A stretch of 64,000 bases of DNA, from the NCBI GenBank assembly GCA_037447655.1, contig JBBHKE010000684.1:119201-183200 (forward strand), in the 5' to 3' direction. This document shows, piece after piece, positions 55,949 through 64,000 of the stretch. The translations under genes and the position numbers were made by a program. The stretch is from Zygnema cylindricum. Its lineage: Eukaryota > Streptophyta > Zygnematophyceae > Zygnematales > Zygnemataceae. Position 1 is the first letter of the stretch. The number at the start of each line of letters is the position of its first letter. The notes under the pieces were generated by a model, which was not told where the DNA came from, did not search any database, and was given only the letters and a program-made list of their open reading frames with translations.

Positions 55949-57899
55949 GTGAATTGCTGAGTGGCGCATAGAAGTGCCCACTTGCGGCGACATCTTTTGA
56001 TTCTTTGTTTTCAATTTCATTTCCTCTTGATATTTTTTATATCAATGTCCCAATTGACCCACATACATTTTTTTTGCTATCTTCCCCTGTTTACTCTCCG
56101 TCAAATCAAGGGACACTTGTCACTTACAACATTTCAATGTGTCAATCACAATTGCTTTGTATATTAAAATGGTATATGAATAAGGAATCAATTTGCAAGC
56201 GCGCTACTATCTACGTCAACATGTATGGAAATGTACCGCCTACCCAAAAAACATAAAGGATTCGGTACAATATTGTACGGATTTTATGTCCAACCCGTTG
56301 ACTATACTTGAGTTGTGAAAAATGTAAGCAACCGGTTAGACTTTTGTCGCGCTTGTTAACATCAATTGTTGTCCGAAAACAACAATCGTCGCGTTCGTCC
56401 AAATCTTAGGCTTTCTAAACTAAAAGCATCACATGTAAGTCAAATTGTTGGGTTCCAGCGATGTTTGATCATTGAAGAGAAACTCCCTCTTTCTCATAAT
56501 CTTCTTTAAGAGATTAAAAGGAGCACCCAAGAGCACCCTTCTCTCTTTCAATTGCTCTATTTTTTCACAAAGAGAGATAGAGCGTAGCTCTTCTACCATC
56601 TCTTTTTCTTTTTAAAGATTTTAATAAGGGTGAAGCAAGCCATAGGGTGATTGAAAAGGAGAGGGTTCCTTCCTTTGTTCTCCTCGCAAAAAGAGAAAGA
56701 AAGTCCCAAAGCCTCTCTCCAGTGATTAAACATGACTTGAACCCAACACTCTTTTTCACATGTGACCCTTGTAGTTTAAGAAACATAGAATATAGACAGC
56801 CTTGTCATTTGTTATTTTCACGTGACAACCAACATAAGCAAGCGCGTAAAATTTGGCCACTTAAGTACATTTATTCATTGGTCAAAATAGTCAACAGACT
56901 AACCATTAAAATCATAACACAATGTTACCAAATTCGAACTATTGTGTACATCGATTGCACAATTTAGTAGAAGCTTATGTAAGTGCTTTCACCCAGCCAA
57001 AATGACACATTCACTTATGGTTTCCTTATTATAATTGGTCATGAGATCCGTCATTGAAGGTCAAAAAGTCAAAGACAGTCGATTTTTATTGCCACCAAAC
57101 CATACAATGTTGTAGCATTTGTGCAAGTGTATGCAATTTTCACATAAACTCTTACGCCAAGTATTTCAAAAAGGTATTCCCTTGTTGCACCATTGTCTAC
57201 CACCATAGTACAAAAATCTGAGAAATACACACGTAATTGTTCAAATAACAACAAATTTGATGCCGATGGCAAGTTTCGAGTGCAAGTCCTACAAAGAACG
57301 AACCTTAGTCACCTCTAGTGTAGTTCATAAAATGAAAAGTTATTGGACCGCTGTTATTACAAGCACTACACACCTCAAGTGAAATTGGATAACTTACATA
57401 ATCAATTTGATTGAGAGAAGGCAGATACACCAGATTCGATAGTTTCTTATCAGCTCAACCTCGCAGAGCAAGTGTAATCAAGCCTACAAAATCCACCGAT
57501 GCTATCCACCATTCTCGACCGTACAGTCAATAATTTGCCAATTGAATGGCGAAGATGTCTTGCAAACTTGGATGTAGTCCGGTTGTCCAGCGAAACAATC
57601 TTGTCCACTGGGGGCACATCCCCGCGACATGGCCACCTGTGCACACGGGTCGATTGACATTTCGCGAAGGCAAACCGGCAAATTATTCTGTCTCCAATCA
57701 TAGCCATTGTCGATCACTTTTAGTGATGACATGCAATCCGGCTTGGAGCTTGGCCAACTTGAGCGTGGTCGATCAACAATATTCATCACAAATGGACGAA
57801 CATCGGCCAAGGCGACTGCTAGTTCGCCAAAAGTGGAAGAGAAACTGGTTTGAATGACGTGACAAAAACTGAGGATCCATATATCCACCATGGCACAGC
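55949..57899. other. no recognisable gene
   Basis: About 1.95 kb flanking element E. Contains CTCTTT-rich stretches near 56480-56620. ORFs of 60-130 codons overlap on both strands without family resemblance. Nothing supported. Confidence 0.55.
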
Positions 57900-58508
57900 T
57901 GTTGGATTCATGCGATCTTGGGCAATACCTTTCGATACATTATGGTACGGACAAACCTACCCGATTTATTTATGTGACGTCACGGACTCACACGTGCTGA
58001 ATCTGCGGGACGATTCCATGACAAAAAGTACAGAAAATAGGACAAAAGAAAAACGGCTGTTTGTGGCTGAATAGTGACACGTGGCATCATGTGATAAGAC
58101 CACACAAATAGGCATTTCACAGCATAGTGAACACACAAAGATATAAAATGCATTCAGGCATTAGAGACAATTATCTCACACAGACATTACAATTCATAGA
58201 ATTTATGGAATTCGTACATGACATTATTTCTGAGTCTTTCTGTACATAGAGATAGATAGCATTACAATTAGGAGGATAATTAAGCTTTATTAGAGTAGAA
58301 AGTTCAGGGAACAATTATACTTTGTTGTCCTATTTTATTAATCAAATCAAAGCTGTCTAAACTTGCCTCTCTAATCTACCTATCTATGCCTTCTCCCTTC
58401 TCTGTTCTAACAACTGTGATTCTCTAAGGTCCACCCTAGCGGTGTATGTTTGGGACGCGACTACTTTAGCCTGAGGCCACGGGCTACGGTGATTTTCCTA
58501 AACTAATA
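57900..58508 (+). mobile_element. 5' LTR of element E
   Basis: TGTTGGATTCATGCG to CTAAACTAATA, 609 bp. The end is TA rather than the usual CA. Carries the promoter elements listed next. Confidence 0.92.
57975..58148 (+). promoter_or_regulatory. putative LTR promoter of element E
   Basis: TGACGTCA (57975-57982), CACGTG (57991-57996), GACACGTGGCA (58076-58086, an ABRE/G-box type bZIP site in plants), then TATAAAA at 58142-58148. All four recur at 62829, 62845, 62930 and 62996 in the 3' LTR. Order and spacing suit a stress- or ABA-responsive Pol II promoter; expression is not shown. Confidence 0.6.
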
Positions 58509-58523
58509 GGTTATGGGCCCACC
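58509..58523 (+). other. primer-binding site (half tRNA-iMet)
   Basis: GGTTATGGGCCCACC, a perfect 15-base complement of the plant initiator tRNA-Met anticodon arm. Its ATG (58513) opens ORF1. Confidence 0.9.
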
Positions 58524-58788
58524 AAAGTGTGGCCGTAGAGAGTTCAACCGTCTAGATATAAAGATAAAAAGATGTAGGGCCAAAGTGGCCTGCGAAAGGT
58601 GTCCAATGATCGCATCACTTGACAAGGCGAAGGCGACTCCCACGAGTGTTGCATCAGAAGCAAAACAAACAACGGATAAGAAAGTGTTTCTGAGAGATAT
58701 AGGCATAGAGACAAGACACATTATATCCTGCCCGACAAAGCCTATGAGGGACCAGGTCACACAGGCGACCAGGTCACGAAGACAGTGA
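58513..58788 (+). CDS. element E ORF1, unknown protein
   Basis: 91 residues from the ATG inside the PBS, the same position where family A gag begins. After MGPPKCGRREFNRLDIK it is basic and holds several Cys (KRCRAKVACERCPM) without a recognised zinc pattern. It may be an eroded gag N-terminus or a leader peptide. It ends four bases into the next open frame. Confidence 0.4.
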   Translation: MGPPKCGRREFNRLDIKIKRCRAKVACERCPMIASLDKAKATPTSVASEAKQTTDKKVFLRDIGIETRHIISCPTKPMRDQVTQATRSRRQ

Positions 58789-58805
58789 GGAGGGGGCATG
58801 CAAGG

Positions 58806-59372
58806 ATGACCGAGAAGGAAAGGAGCATGGGAGATGTCAAAAATTGGAGCTTCCCAAACTCAAATCCACAAACGTCAAACAGATTCAAGGAGTTGTTTTT
58901 CTCAAGAATCAAACATGCTAAAAACTCACCTATCATCTCCTATGGGGCTAGAACGCCCATCACACCATTAACCGCCCACATCCTTCACACATTCCCAACA
59001 ACTCAGTCTGCGACCGCACTTACCGTGTTGGTTAGAAGGATCTGGCACCGTGGAGGAAGGAGGCGGCCAAGCAGTCGGAGGTCAAGACCGACAGCATCGA
59101 GTCACACCGAGATGTGGACTCCAACAGCTCTCTGTCTGCAAGTGCAAGCAGGGAAGGAGAAACAGAAGAGACAAACAGGGTTAAAAATCATACTAACATT
59201 TGCAGACTTTGTGAAACTCCCACAAAGGAGAAAGGAAGCGTCTGTCATTTCAATGAGGAGCTTCACATCGCAGCACGCAAGGAGCATACCACAGATCCAA
59301 AATCAGGGACAAACAAAGGCACAGGCATCACAAGACTCAACGGAAGCAAAATTGCGCTTGTCACCGACATAG
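58806..59372 (+). CDS. element E ORF2, unknown protein
   Basis: 188 codons from ATG 58806, in a third frame, overlapping ORF3 by more than 250 bp. Basic, Ser/Thr/Gln-rich, no hydrophobic segments or known motif. The overlap could allow frameshifting into ORF3, or only one of the two frames may be real; base composition (T-poor) favours chance open frames here. Confidence 0.3.
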   Translation: MTEKERSMGDVKNWSFPNSNPQTSNRFKELFFSRIKHAKNSPIISYGARTPITPLTAHILHTFPTTQSATALTVLVRRIWHRGGRRRPSSRRSRPTASSHTEMWTPTALCLQVQAGKEKQKRQTGLKIILTFADFVKLPQRRKEASVISMRSFTSQHARSIPQIQNQGQTKAQASQDSTEAKLRLSPT

Positions 59373-60799
59373 GCATAGAGGCTTACCGATGGAGATGTGC
59401 AGATCGCAGCCGAGAAGTTGCAAAAGGAGATGGCTCCAATCGGGTTGGATGGGTGCAGATGAGGAAACTGCAATCAGACAATGACAAAGACCTCAGCATC
59501 ACCAACAACAGGTTGATCTTAGCAAGTTATCAGCAAGAAAACAAATCTGAAACATTAACGCTCTCACTAGATCACCAGGGATCAATGTTCACTAAAAGAT
59601 GCAATGAGCAGTGCAACAGTGGGAGGGAAAGCAATGGGAGGAGACAGAACTTACACGAGAAGGTCAATCACCCGGTGACAGGCAAGATGCAACGGCTCCA
59701 TCCAAGAACGGAGCGCCACTCTCCTCCATTTCCAGTTCCACTTCCACCAGATTCCCGCGGGGAATCAATAACATCAATCAGATCAGATTATACAGACCTG
59801 CCACACCGACAAAAGGCTAGCCAAGTCAGTGAAAACCCAAGTAAGACAAATAGGGGACATAACACGAACAAAAACATGGCAATCAACAATAAACTAGAAG
59901 CAAGTCAAACGGGCAGAAAACTAGAGAATCTGAGATCAAAAGAGGAACTTATACATGGTGATAGAGCTCAGAAAATGATCGGAAAAGGAATCTGGACAAA
60001 ACAAAACACAATAGATTCTCGGACTGAAAACAGCTTAGAGATGCTAATCAGTAGAAGTCTTAATTCTCACCAGATAGGGAAGATCGAAAGAGTGGAGAAA
60101 GAAATGTCCAAAGCTAGAAACAGAGGTAGTCGCAGCGCTACAGATATCGACGATATGAGGAGTGACCTCCGTCATGGTCACCAAGGCAGAAAGTCCAAAA
60201 CTAGGAAGAATCTGCAACATGAGAGCAAATCCTTTAGAATCCATATAGCTAAAAATGACAACGGGGAAAAAATTGATAGTGTGAAACAGAAGGTAACATT
60301 TTACCATGGGCACAGAAGAAATGAGGCAACACACAACATAAAATTCAGAAAAATGCTAGTTTGCAGAGACATAGATAGCAGTGGGAGAACAATCAGAGTA
60401 GAGTTTTTACCAGATTTGCAACAAGTAGCCACAGGTGCAAGCCAAGAGAGTTTGATGTCGCCCAAACTGAAATCAAAAGGAGCCTCCACAGCTCCAAGTC
60501 TGCGTAGAACCACATGTCAAATAGCTGAGGGAGAAAGGGAAAAATGCTCGCACAAAGACAAGGACAAGAAATCTGTAGCAAAAGAAATTCATATGTCAGA
60601 GTCGACATCATTATGTGGCTTACAAGACTCTCATTCACACAAACCGAAGGAAACAAACCAAAAAGTGATAGAGGACTTAGAAGTCGGAAAAGAGGACTTC
60701 AAATCACACAAAGACAATGCAGGCAGAATGACAACTCGAGGAGGGATGAATGGGAACTTACCATTCGGCCATTGGAAGTGTCAAAGAACAGGGAATTAG
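59036..60799 (+). CDS. element E ORF3, long unknown protein
   Basis: Open from 59036 to the stop at 60799, about 585 codons. No ATG occurs early: the first in frame is near residue 142 (WVQM), so translation may depend on splicing, frameshift from ORF2 or a non-AUG start. The product is hydrophilic, rich in Lys, Ser, Asn, Glu and Gln, predicted mostly disordered, without membrane segments. A CRLCETPTKEKGSVCHF stretch has Cys/His spacing that only loosely suggests metal binding. No similarity to gag, protease, RT or integrase seen. With T near 15-20% a stop is still expected about every 20 codons, so a frame this long argues for coding constraint, present or recent. Confidence 0.55.
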   Translation, partial: KDLAPWRKEAAKQSEVKTDSIESHRDVDSNSSLSASASREGETEETNRVKNHTNICRLCETPTKEKGSVCHFNEELHIAARKEHTTDPKSGTNKGTGITRLNGSKIALVTDIGIEAYRWRCADRSREVAKGDGSNRVGWVQMRKLQSDNDKDLSITNNRLILASYQQENKSETLTLSLDHQGSMFTKRCNEQCNSGRESNGRRQNLHEKVNHPVTGKMQRLHPRTERHSPPFPVPLPPDSRGESITSIRSDYTDLPHRQKASQVSENPSKTNRGHNTNKNMAINNKLEASQTGRKLENLRSKEELIHGDRAQKMIGKGIWTKQNTIDSRTENSLEMLISRSLNSHQIGKIERVEKEMSKARNRGSRSATDIDDMRSDLRHGHQGRKSKTRKNLQHESKSFRIHIAKNDNGEKIDSVKQKVTFYHGHRRNEATHNIKFRKMLVCRDIDSSGRTIRVEFLPDLQQVATGASQESLMSPKLKSKGASTAPSLRRTTCQIAEGEREKCSHKDKDKKSVAKEIHMSESTSLCGLQDSHSHKPKETNQKVIEDLEVGKEDFKSHKDNAGRMTTRGGMNGNLPFGHWKCQRTGN

Positions 60800-60877
60800 G
60801 AGAGAGCTAATTCCGCCACCGCCTACCCACATAGAGGAGCTCCACCTATAGAACGAACTCCTAGTGGAACGACTCAA

Positions 60878-60962
60878 GAAAGATCTGCACCAAAGAGTGC
60901 AGCAAAGAGTGCAGCAAAGAGTTCAACAGTGCAGCAAAGAGTGCAGCAAAGAGTTCAACAGA
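60878..60962 (+). repeat. GTGCAGCAAAGA tandem repeat
   Basis: Six copies of GTGCAGCAAAGA or AGTTCAACA variants in about 85 bp, in the gap between ORF3 and ORF4 of element E. A second small repeat, GGGAGGGAAAACCAAAC twice, is at 62045-62078. Confidence 0.85.
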
Positions 60963-61014
60963 GAAAGGGATACAGGGACAATCAAGGATTAGAAGGCAAT
61001 CAAAGGAAGCCGCC

Positions 61015-61602
61015 ATGAATCACGAAATAGGAAAGGGAAACTCAGACTTTCTAACCAATGTTGGCTGGCAAAACTTACAGATTTCTCTAGACAGCTCATC
61101 ACATGTGCAGGTCATACAGGACAGAAGTCGATTCACAGAGGAAGGAAACCAGAATTACCAAGCAATATTCGGGAGAACAAGGAAAGTGGGAGAAGATTCA
61201 AGAGAAACCACCACGACTAATCCCAGACCGCCAAGAAAATTCTCCGAGCCTGGACAGGAAACCAAACAGTTAGTTGAAAGGTCTAAAAGAAAGGGAGAAA
61301 TTAAGCGGGATAGAAACATGAAGAAAAAGGCATTGAGAAATCCGAATTGCAAAACAGTTCAGATTAAGGAGCATCAGACAAAGTTTAGAAGGAACTTACA
61401 GGATTCCAGAGATACTAAAGCTCGCAGATTGTCTCCACTCCAAGGGAACATGGAAACAACAAGAGTCCAATCGATTACATTTCCACAAAGGAAATCTCTG
61501 CAAACGGCAACGGAAGGCGTGATGGAGAGAAAGGTAAAAATCAGAACTCAGATGTCACACTTCAAGACCAAAGTCAAGGCAGAAATCAAGTGGAAAGATT
61601 AA
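61015..61602 (+). CDS. element E ORF4, unknown protein
   Basis: 195 codons from ATG 61015 (MNHEIGKGNSDFLTNVGWQN). Strongly basic, Lys/Arg/Gln/Thr-rich, resembling ORF3 in composition, so it may be the continuation of one long protein broken at 60799-61014. No known domain. Confidence 0.4.
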   Translation: MNHEIGKGNSDFLTNVGWQNLQISLDSSSHVQVIQDRSRFTEEGNQNYQAIFGRTRKVGEDSRETTTTNPRPPRKFSEPGQETKQLVERSKRKGEIKRDRNMKKKALRNPNCKTVQIKEHQTKFRRNLQDSRDTKARRLSPLQGNMETTRVQSITFPQRKSLQTATEGVMERKVKIRTQMSHFKTKVKAEIKWKD

Positions 61603-62170
61603 GGATAGCTATTCAGTGAGTGCACAGGAAAAGAATAGCTCATCAGAAATTACAGCAAAAAAAAGGGAGCACATCATCGCTTGCCTAAACATAAAATTGC
61701 AAAAGTAAGCGAGAGTAGACACATAGAAGGGAAATTCCGGAAGAAAAGGAAGCCTAGAAGTGTCTTACCTCAAGATGTACAGCAAATTGCGGGCAGACGC
61801 CTCAGGTCACCATCGAAAGGAGCCTCCAATGTACAGATTGCAACGGAAGTCGTGGTGAGTAAAAACTGGAAGGAGCTCTAAAAGTCAAAGAGGGACTCCA
61901 TGATCACGCAAAAAAGAGGAAAACCAGGCAGGAGAACTTTGCTAATGAAGGAAAGTATAGTCGGAAAAGGTTGAGTAGATCCTACCAAAAGTCCATGTCT
62001 AGCTGTAGTAGTTTCGAGGAAAAGGTGCAAAGGACAGGCAAGGAGGGAGGGAAAACCAAACGGGAGGGAAAACCAAACCAAAATTCAATTGTCAGAGTGA
62101 GAACATATTTGTAAGTCTCACTACATATAGAGGCAACAGGGGTTCAAAGAGGTACAGTGCAGGTACAATT

Positions 62171-62753
62171 TTGCAGGAGCGACGAAAGCGCGAACCGAAA
62201 CCGACGTCGCACATTGGAATCTCACGAAACCGAATCGCCACCACAAAATCAGTGATCGGACGGCCACAAATACAGGTGGCATCCAAACGACTACAACGAA
62301 GTCATACGACGAATCACACAGTTCCGATTGGTTCGCAAATCCGTTATGGAATCGACGGACGAAACCAGGTGACCGGCGCGCGAATCGAGGATTGCAGAAA
62401 TTGTACGATTGGGGTCTTTAACACATTAGATGATCCAGGTACATGTCCGTTCGCATTCAGAGGAGGCGCCAACAACGCAAACAAATTCAGAGCCAAACGC
62501 GCATCTATTGGCTACAATTGTACGGCCAGGATTAGCGGGACCACCCTTGTTCCACACAGGTTGAAATTTCAATACTGCTTGAAATTGTCAGACATCATTA
62601 AGCTGGCCGATTCCGGATCGAGCAACCTGTACGGAAAAGAAGAAAAATATTCTTTTAAGAATCGAGTCTACCTAAGCGAGAGCGCGACGGTCAAACATCA
62701 AATCGAGGACGATGAGATCAGCCGACAAGTATCGCCACAACATCGAGTGGGAG
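62171..62753 (+). CDS. element E 3' open frame, unknown
   Basis: Open for 229 codons to 62860, but the last part is in the 3' LTR, so I cut it at 62753. It differs from ORF3/4: Ile/Thr/Gly/Ala-rich with CRNCTIGVFNTLDDPGTCPF and SIGYNCTARISG stretches and paired cysteines. No family recognised. Could be chance. Confidence 0.25.
62745..62753 (+). other. polypurine tract of element E
   Basis: GAGTGGGAG, directly before TGTTGG of the 3' LTR; primes plus-strand synthesis. One T interrupts it. Confidence 0.7.
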
Positions 62754-63361
62754 TGTTGGATTCATGCGATCTTGGGCGATACCTTTCGATACATTTTGGT
62801 ACGGACGAACCTACCCGATTTATTTATGTGACGTCACGGACTCACACGTGCGGAATTTGACAGACGATTCCATGACAAAAAGTACAGAAAACAGGACAAA
62901 AGAAAAACACCAGTTTGTAGCTGAATAGTGACACGTGGCATCATGTGATAAGACCACACAAATAGGCATTTCACAGCATAGTGAACACAGAAAGATATAA
63001 AATGCATTCAAGCATTAGAGACAATTATCTCACACAAACATTACAATTCATAGAATTCATGGAATTCGTACATGACATTATTTCTGAGTCTTTCTGTACA
63101 TAGAGATAGATAGCATTACAATTAGGAGGATAATTCAGCTTTATTAGAGTAGAAAGTTAGGGAACAATTGTACTTTGTTGTCCTATTTTATTAATCAAAT
63201 CAAAGCTGTCTAAACCTGCCTCTCTAATCTACCTATCTATGCCTTCTCCCTTCTCTGTTCTAACAACTGTGATTCTCTAAGGTCCACCCTAGCGGTGTAT
63301 GTTTGGGACGGGACTACTTTAGCCTGAGGCCACGGGCTACGGTGATTGTCCTAAACTAATA
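62754..63361 (+). mobile_element. 3' LTR of element E
   Basis: 608 bp, about 96% identical by eye to the 5' LTR, including all promoter motifs. Confidence 0.92.
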
Positions 63362-63429
63362 ACGGCCATGGTGCTCCAAATTCCAACCTTCTTTGTTCAC
63401 GTTTCCTGTTCTATATCACCGGGAAAAGT

Positions 63430-63720
63430 TGTGTTGTTGTGGAAAAAAGAAAGGGATTAGAAGGTGGAAGCCAAGGAAAGGAATTAATGAAGGATAGGGA
63501 GAGGGACACGTGGTTGAGGGGGAAGGGAGAAGGCTTAGGAAAGGAAGGACGAGGCCGGGATTATGGGAAAGGAGAAAATGAGGAATACTCAAGAAGAAGA
63601 GGGAGAAATTGCAAGAACGGGAGGTACAAAAAGGAGAAATGGACAAAGAGAGTTGGATCGGAAGAGAAAAGGGTAAGGCACAATAGAAGAGTCAAAAGAG
63701 AAAGAGAGAATAGATAAAAG
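63430..63720. repeat. purine-rich (GA) tract
   Basis: GGGAAAGG/GAGAAGA low-complexity DNA. The 92-codon plus frame (Arg/Lys/Gly/Glu) and the 76-codon minus frame are compositional. Confidence 0.8.
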
Positions 63721-64000
63721 GGAGGCGACAAAAGAATTTATCGTCACCTCCATGTGCATATAAAACACTAGATTTAGTTATACATTCGCCTTCGACAAGA
63801 GTAATGATTAATTCTTATGGAGTATAGATGATGAGTAATCAGATAAGAACGAACGAATACTGACGAATCAACCGAAGCATTAAGTGTCTTGATTTTATTT
63901 TTATCCGTTAAAATTAGTGATTGGGTACTCACGAGTGGAAGTTGACGAAAGACCCATCTGCAGCAAAACCATCTCGATAGGTTGCATTCAAATATTCGAG
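63721..64000. other. no recognisable feature to window end
   Basis: Mixed sequence; nothing supported. Confidence 0.5.

Larger units (their letters stand above)
57900..63361 (+). mobile_element. complete LTR retrotransposon without recognisable pol (element E)
   Basis: 5.46 kb. 5' LTR 57900-58508, half-tRNA PBS 58509-58523, internal region 4245 bp, PPT 62745-62753, 3' LTR 62754-63361. Flanks ACAGC (57895-57899) and ACGGC (63362-63366) form a 5-bp target duplication with one difference. By eye the LTRs differ at about 20-25 of 609 positions, so the insertion is fairly young. The internal plus strand is A-rich and T-poor, as is common for retroelement RNA. It has several open frames, one of about 585 codons, but no CCHC knuckle, protease, integrase or RT motif that I can find. 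It would need another element's enzymes to move (inference). Confidence 0.9.

Noticed and set aside
62171-62860. Full 229-codon frame at the 3' end of element E
   Set aside because: The last 36 codons are LTR sequence also present at the 5' LTR; only the internal part is kept, with low confidence.
63439-63717. 92-codon Arg/Lys/Glu/Gly frame
   Set aside because: Purine-tract artefact, as in 1963-2232.

Overview
The window looks like repeat-rich nuclear DNA from a green plant. I cannot assign a species; the element types would suit a bryophyte, fern or other non-flowering lineage, but that is inference. The grounds are many Ty1/copia and Ty3/gypsy LTR retrotransposons, hAT and CACTA-like DNA transposon remnants, LINE-like 3' ends, pentanucleotide and CT/GA microsatellites, and primer-binding sites that fit a plant initiator tRNA-Met. 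I see no bacterial features, rRNA genes, intact tRNA genes or CRISPR arrays. Only one host-gene candidate can be proposed: a weak three-exon model at 1813-3397.

Layout. 1-3.6 kb: CT and pentamer satellites and the possible small gene. 3.6-11.1 kb: a solo copia LTR (family B), two CACTA-like MITEs, an hAT transposase remnant and an hAT-type MITE with an 8-bp target duplication. 11.1-24.2 kb: nested and truncated copia elements of family A on both strands, plus a gypsy-associated LTR (family C). 24.2-27.7 kb: pol of a family B copia, minus strand. 27.7-32.8 kb: a gypsy pol on the plus strand, split in its RT active-site motif by a family A LTR and ending in a PHD-like zinc finger. 32.8-33.7 kb: an assembly gap (10 N) followed by a perfect 159-bp mirror repeat that is probably artificial. 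34-43.3 kb: a LINE 3' end, a second gypsy integrase-PHD end, LTR family D, and a gypsy gag/protease on the plus strand. 43.3-53.6 kb: two copia A elements on the minus strand, each broken by a solo LTR of another family, plus inverted copia fragments. 54.5-55.8 kb: a second LINE 3' end. 57.9-63.4 kb: the only structurally complete element (E), with two ~609-bp LTRs, PBS, PPT and a near-perfect target duplication, but no recognisable pol; it carries a stop-free frame of about 585 codons of unknown function.

How the parts relate. Family A copia and element E share a primer-binding site matching the anticodon arm of initiator tRNA-Met, the half-tRNA priming known from copia, Ty5 and Osser. In both, the first AUG of the internal region lies inside that site. 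E could therefore be mobilised by family A machinery (inference). Family A LTRs also carry an antisense tRNA-like A box/B box/T-run cassette. Nearly all other coding sequence is decayed: stops, frameshifts, lost catalytic residues and nested insertions. Boundaries were set by eye from alignments between copies and may be off by a few to tens of bases where marked approximate.
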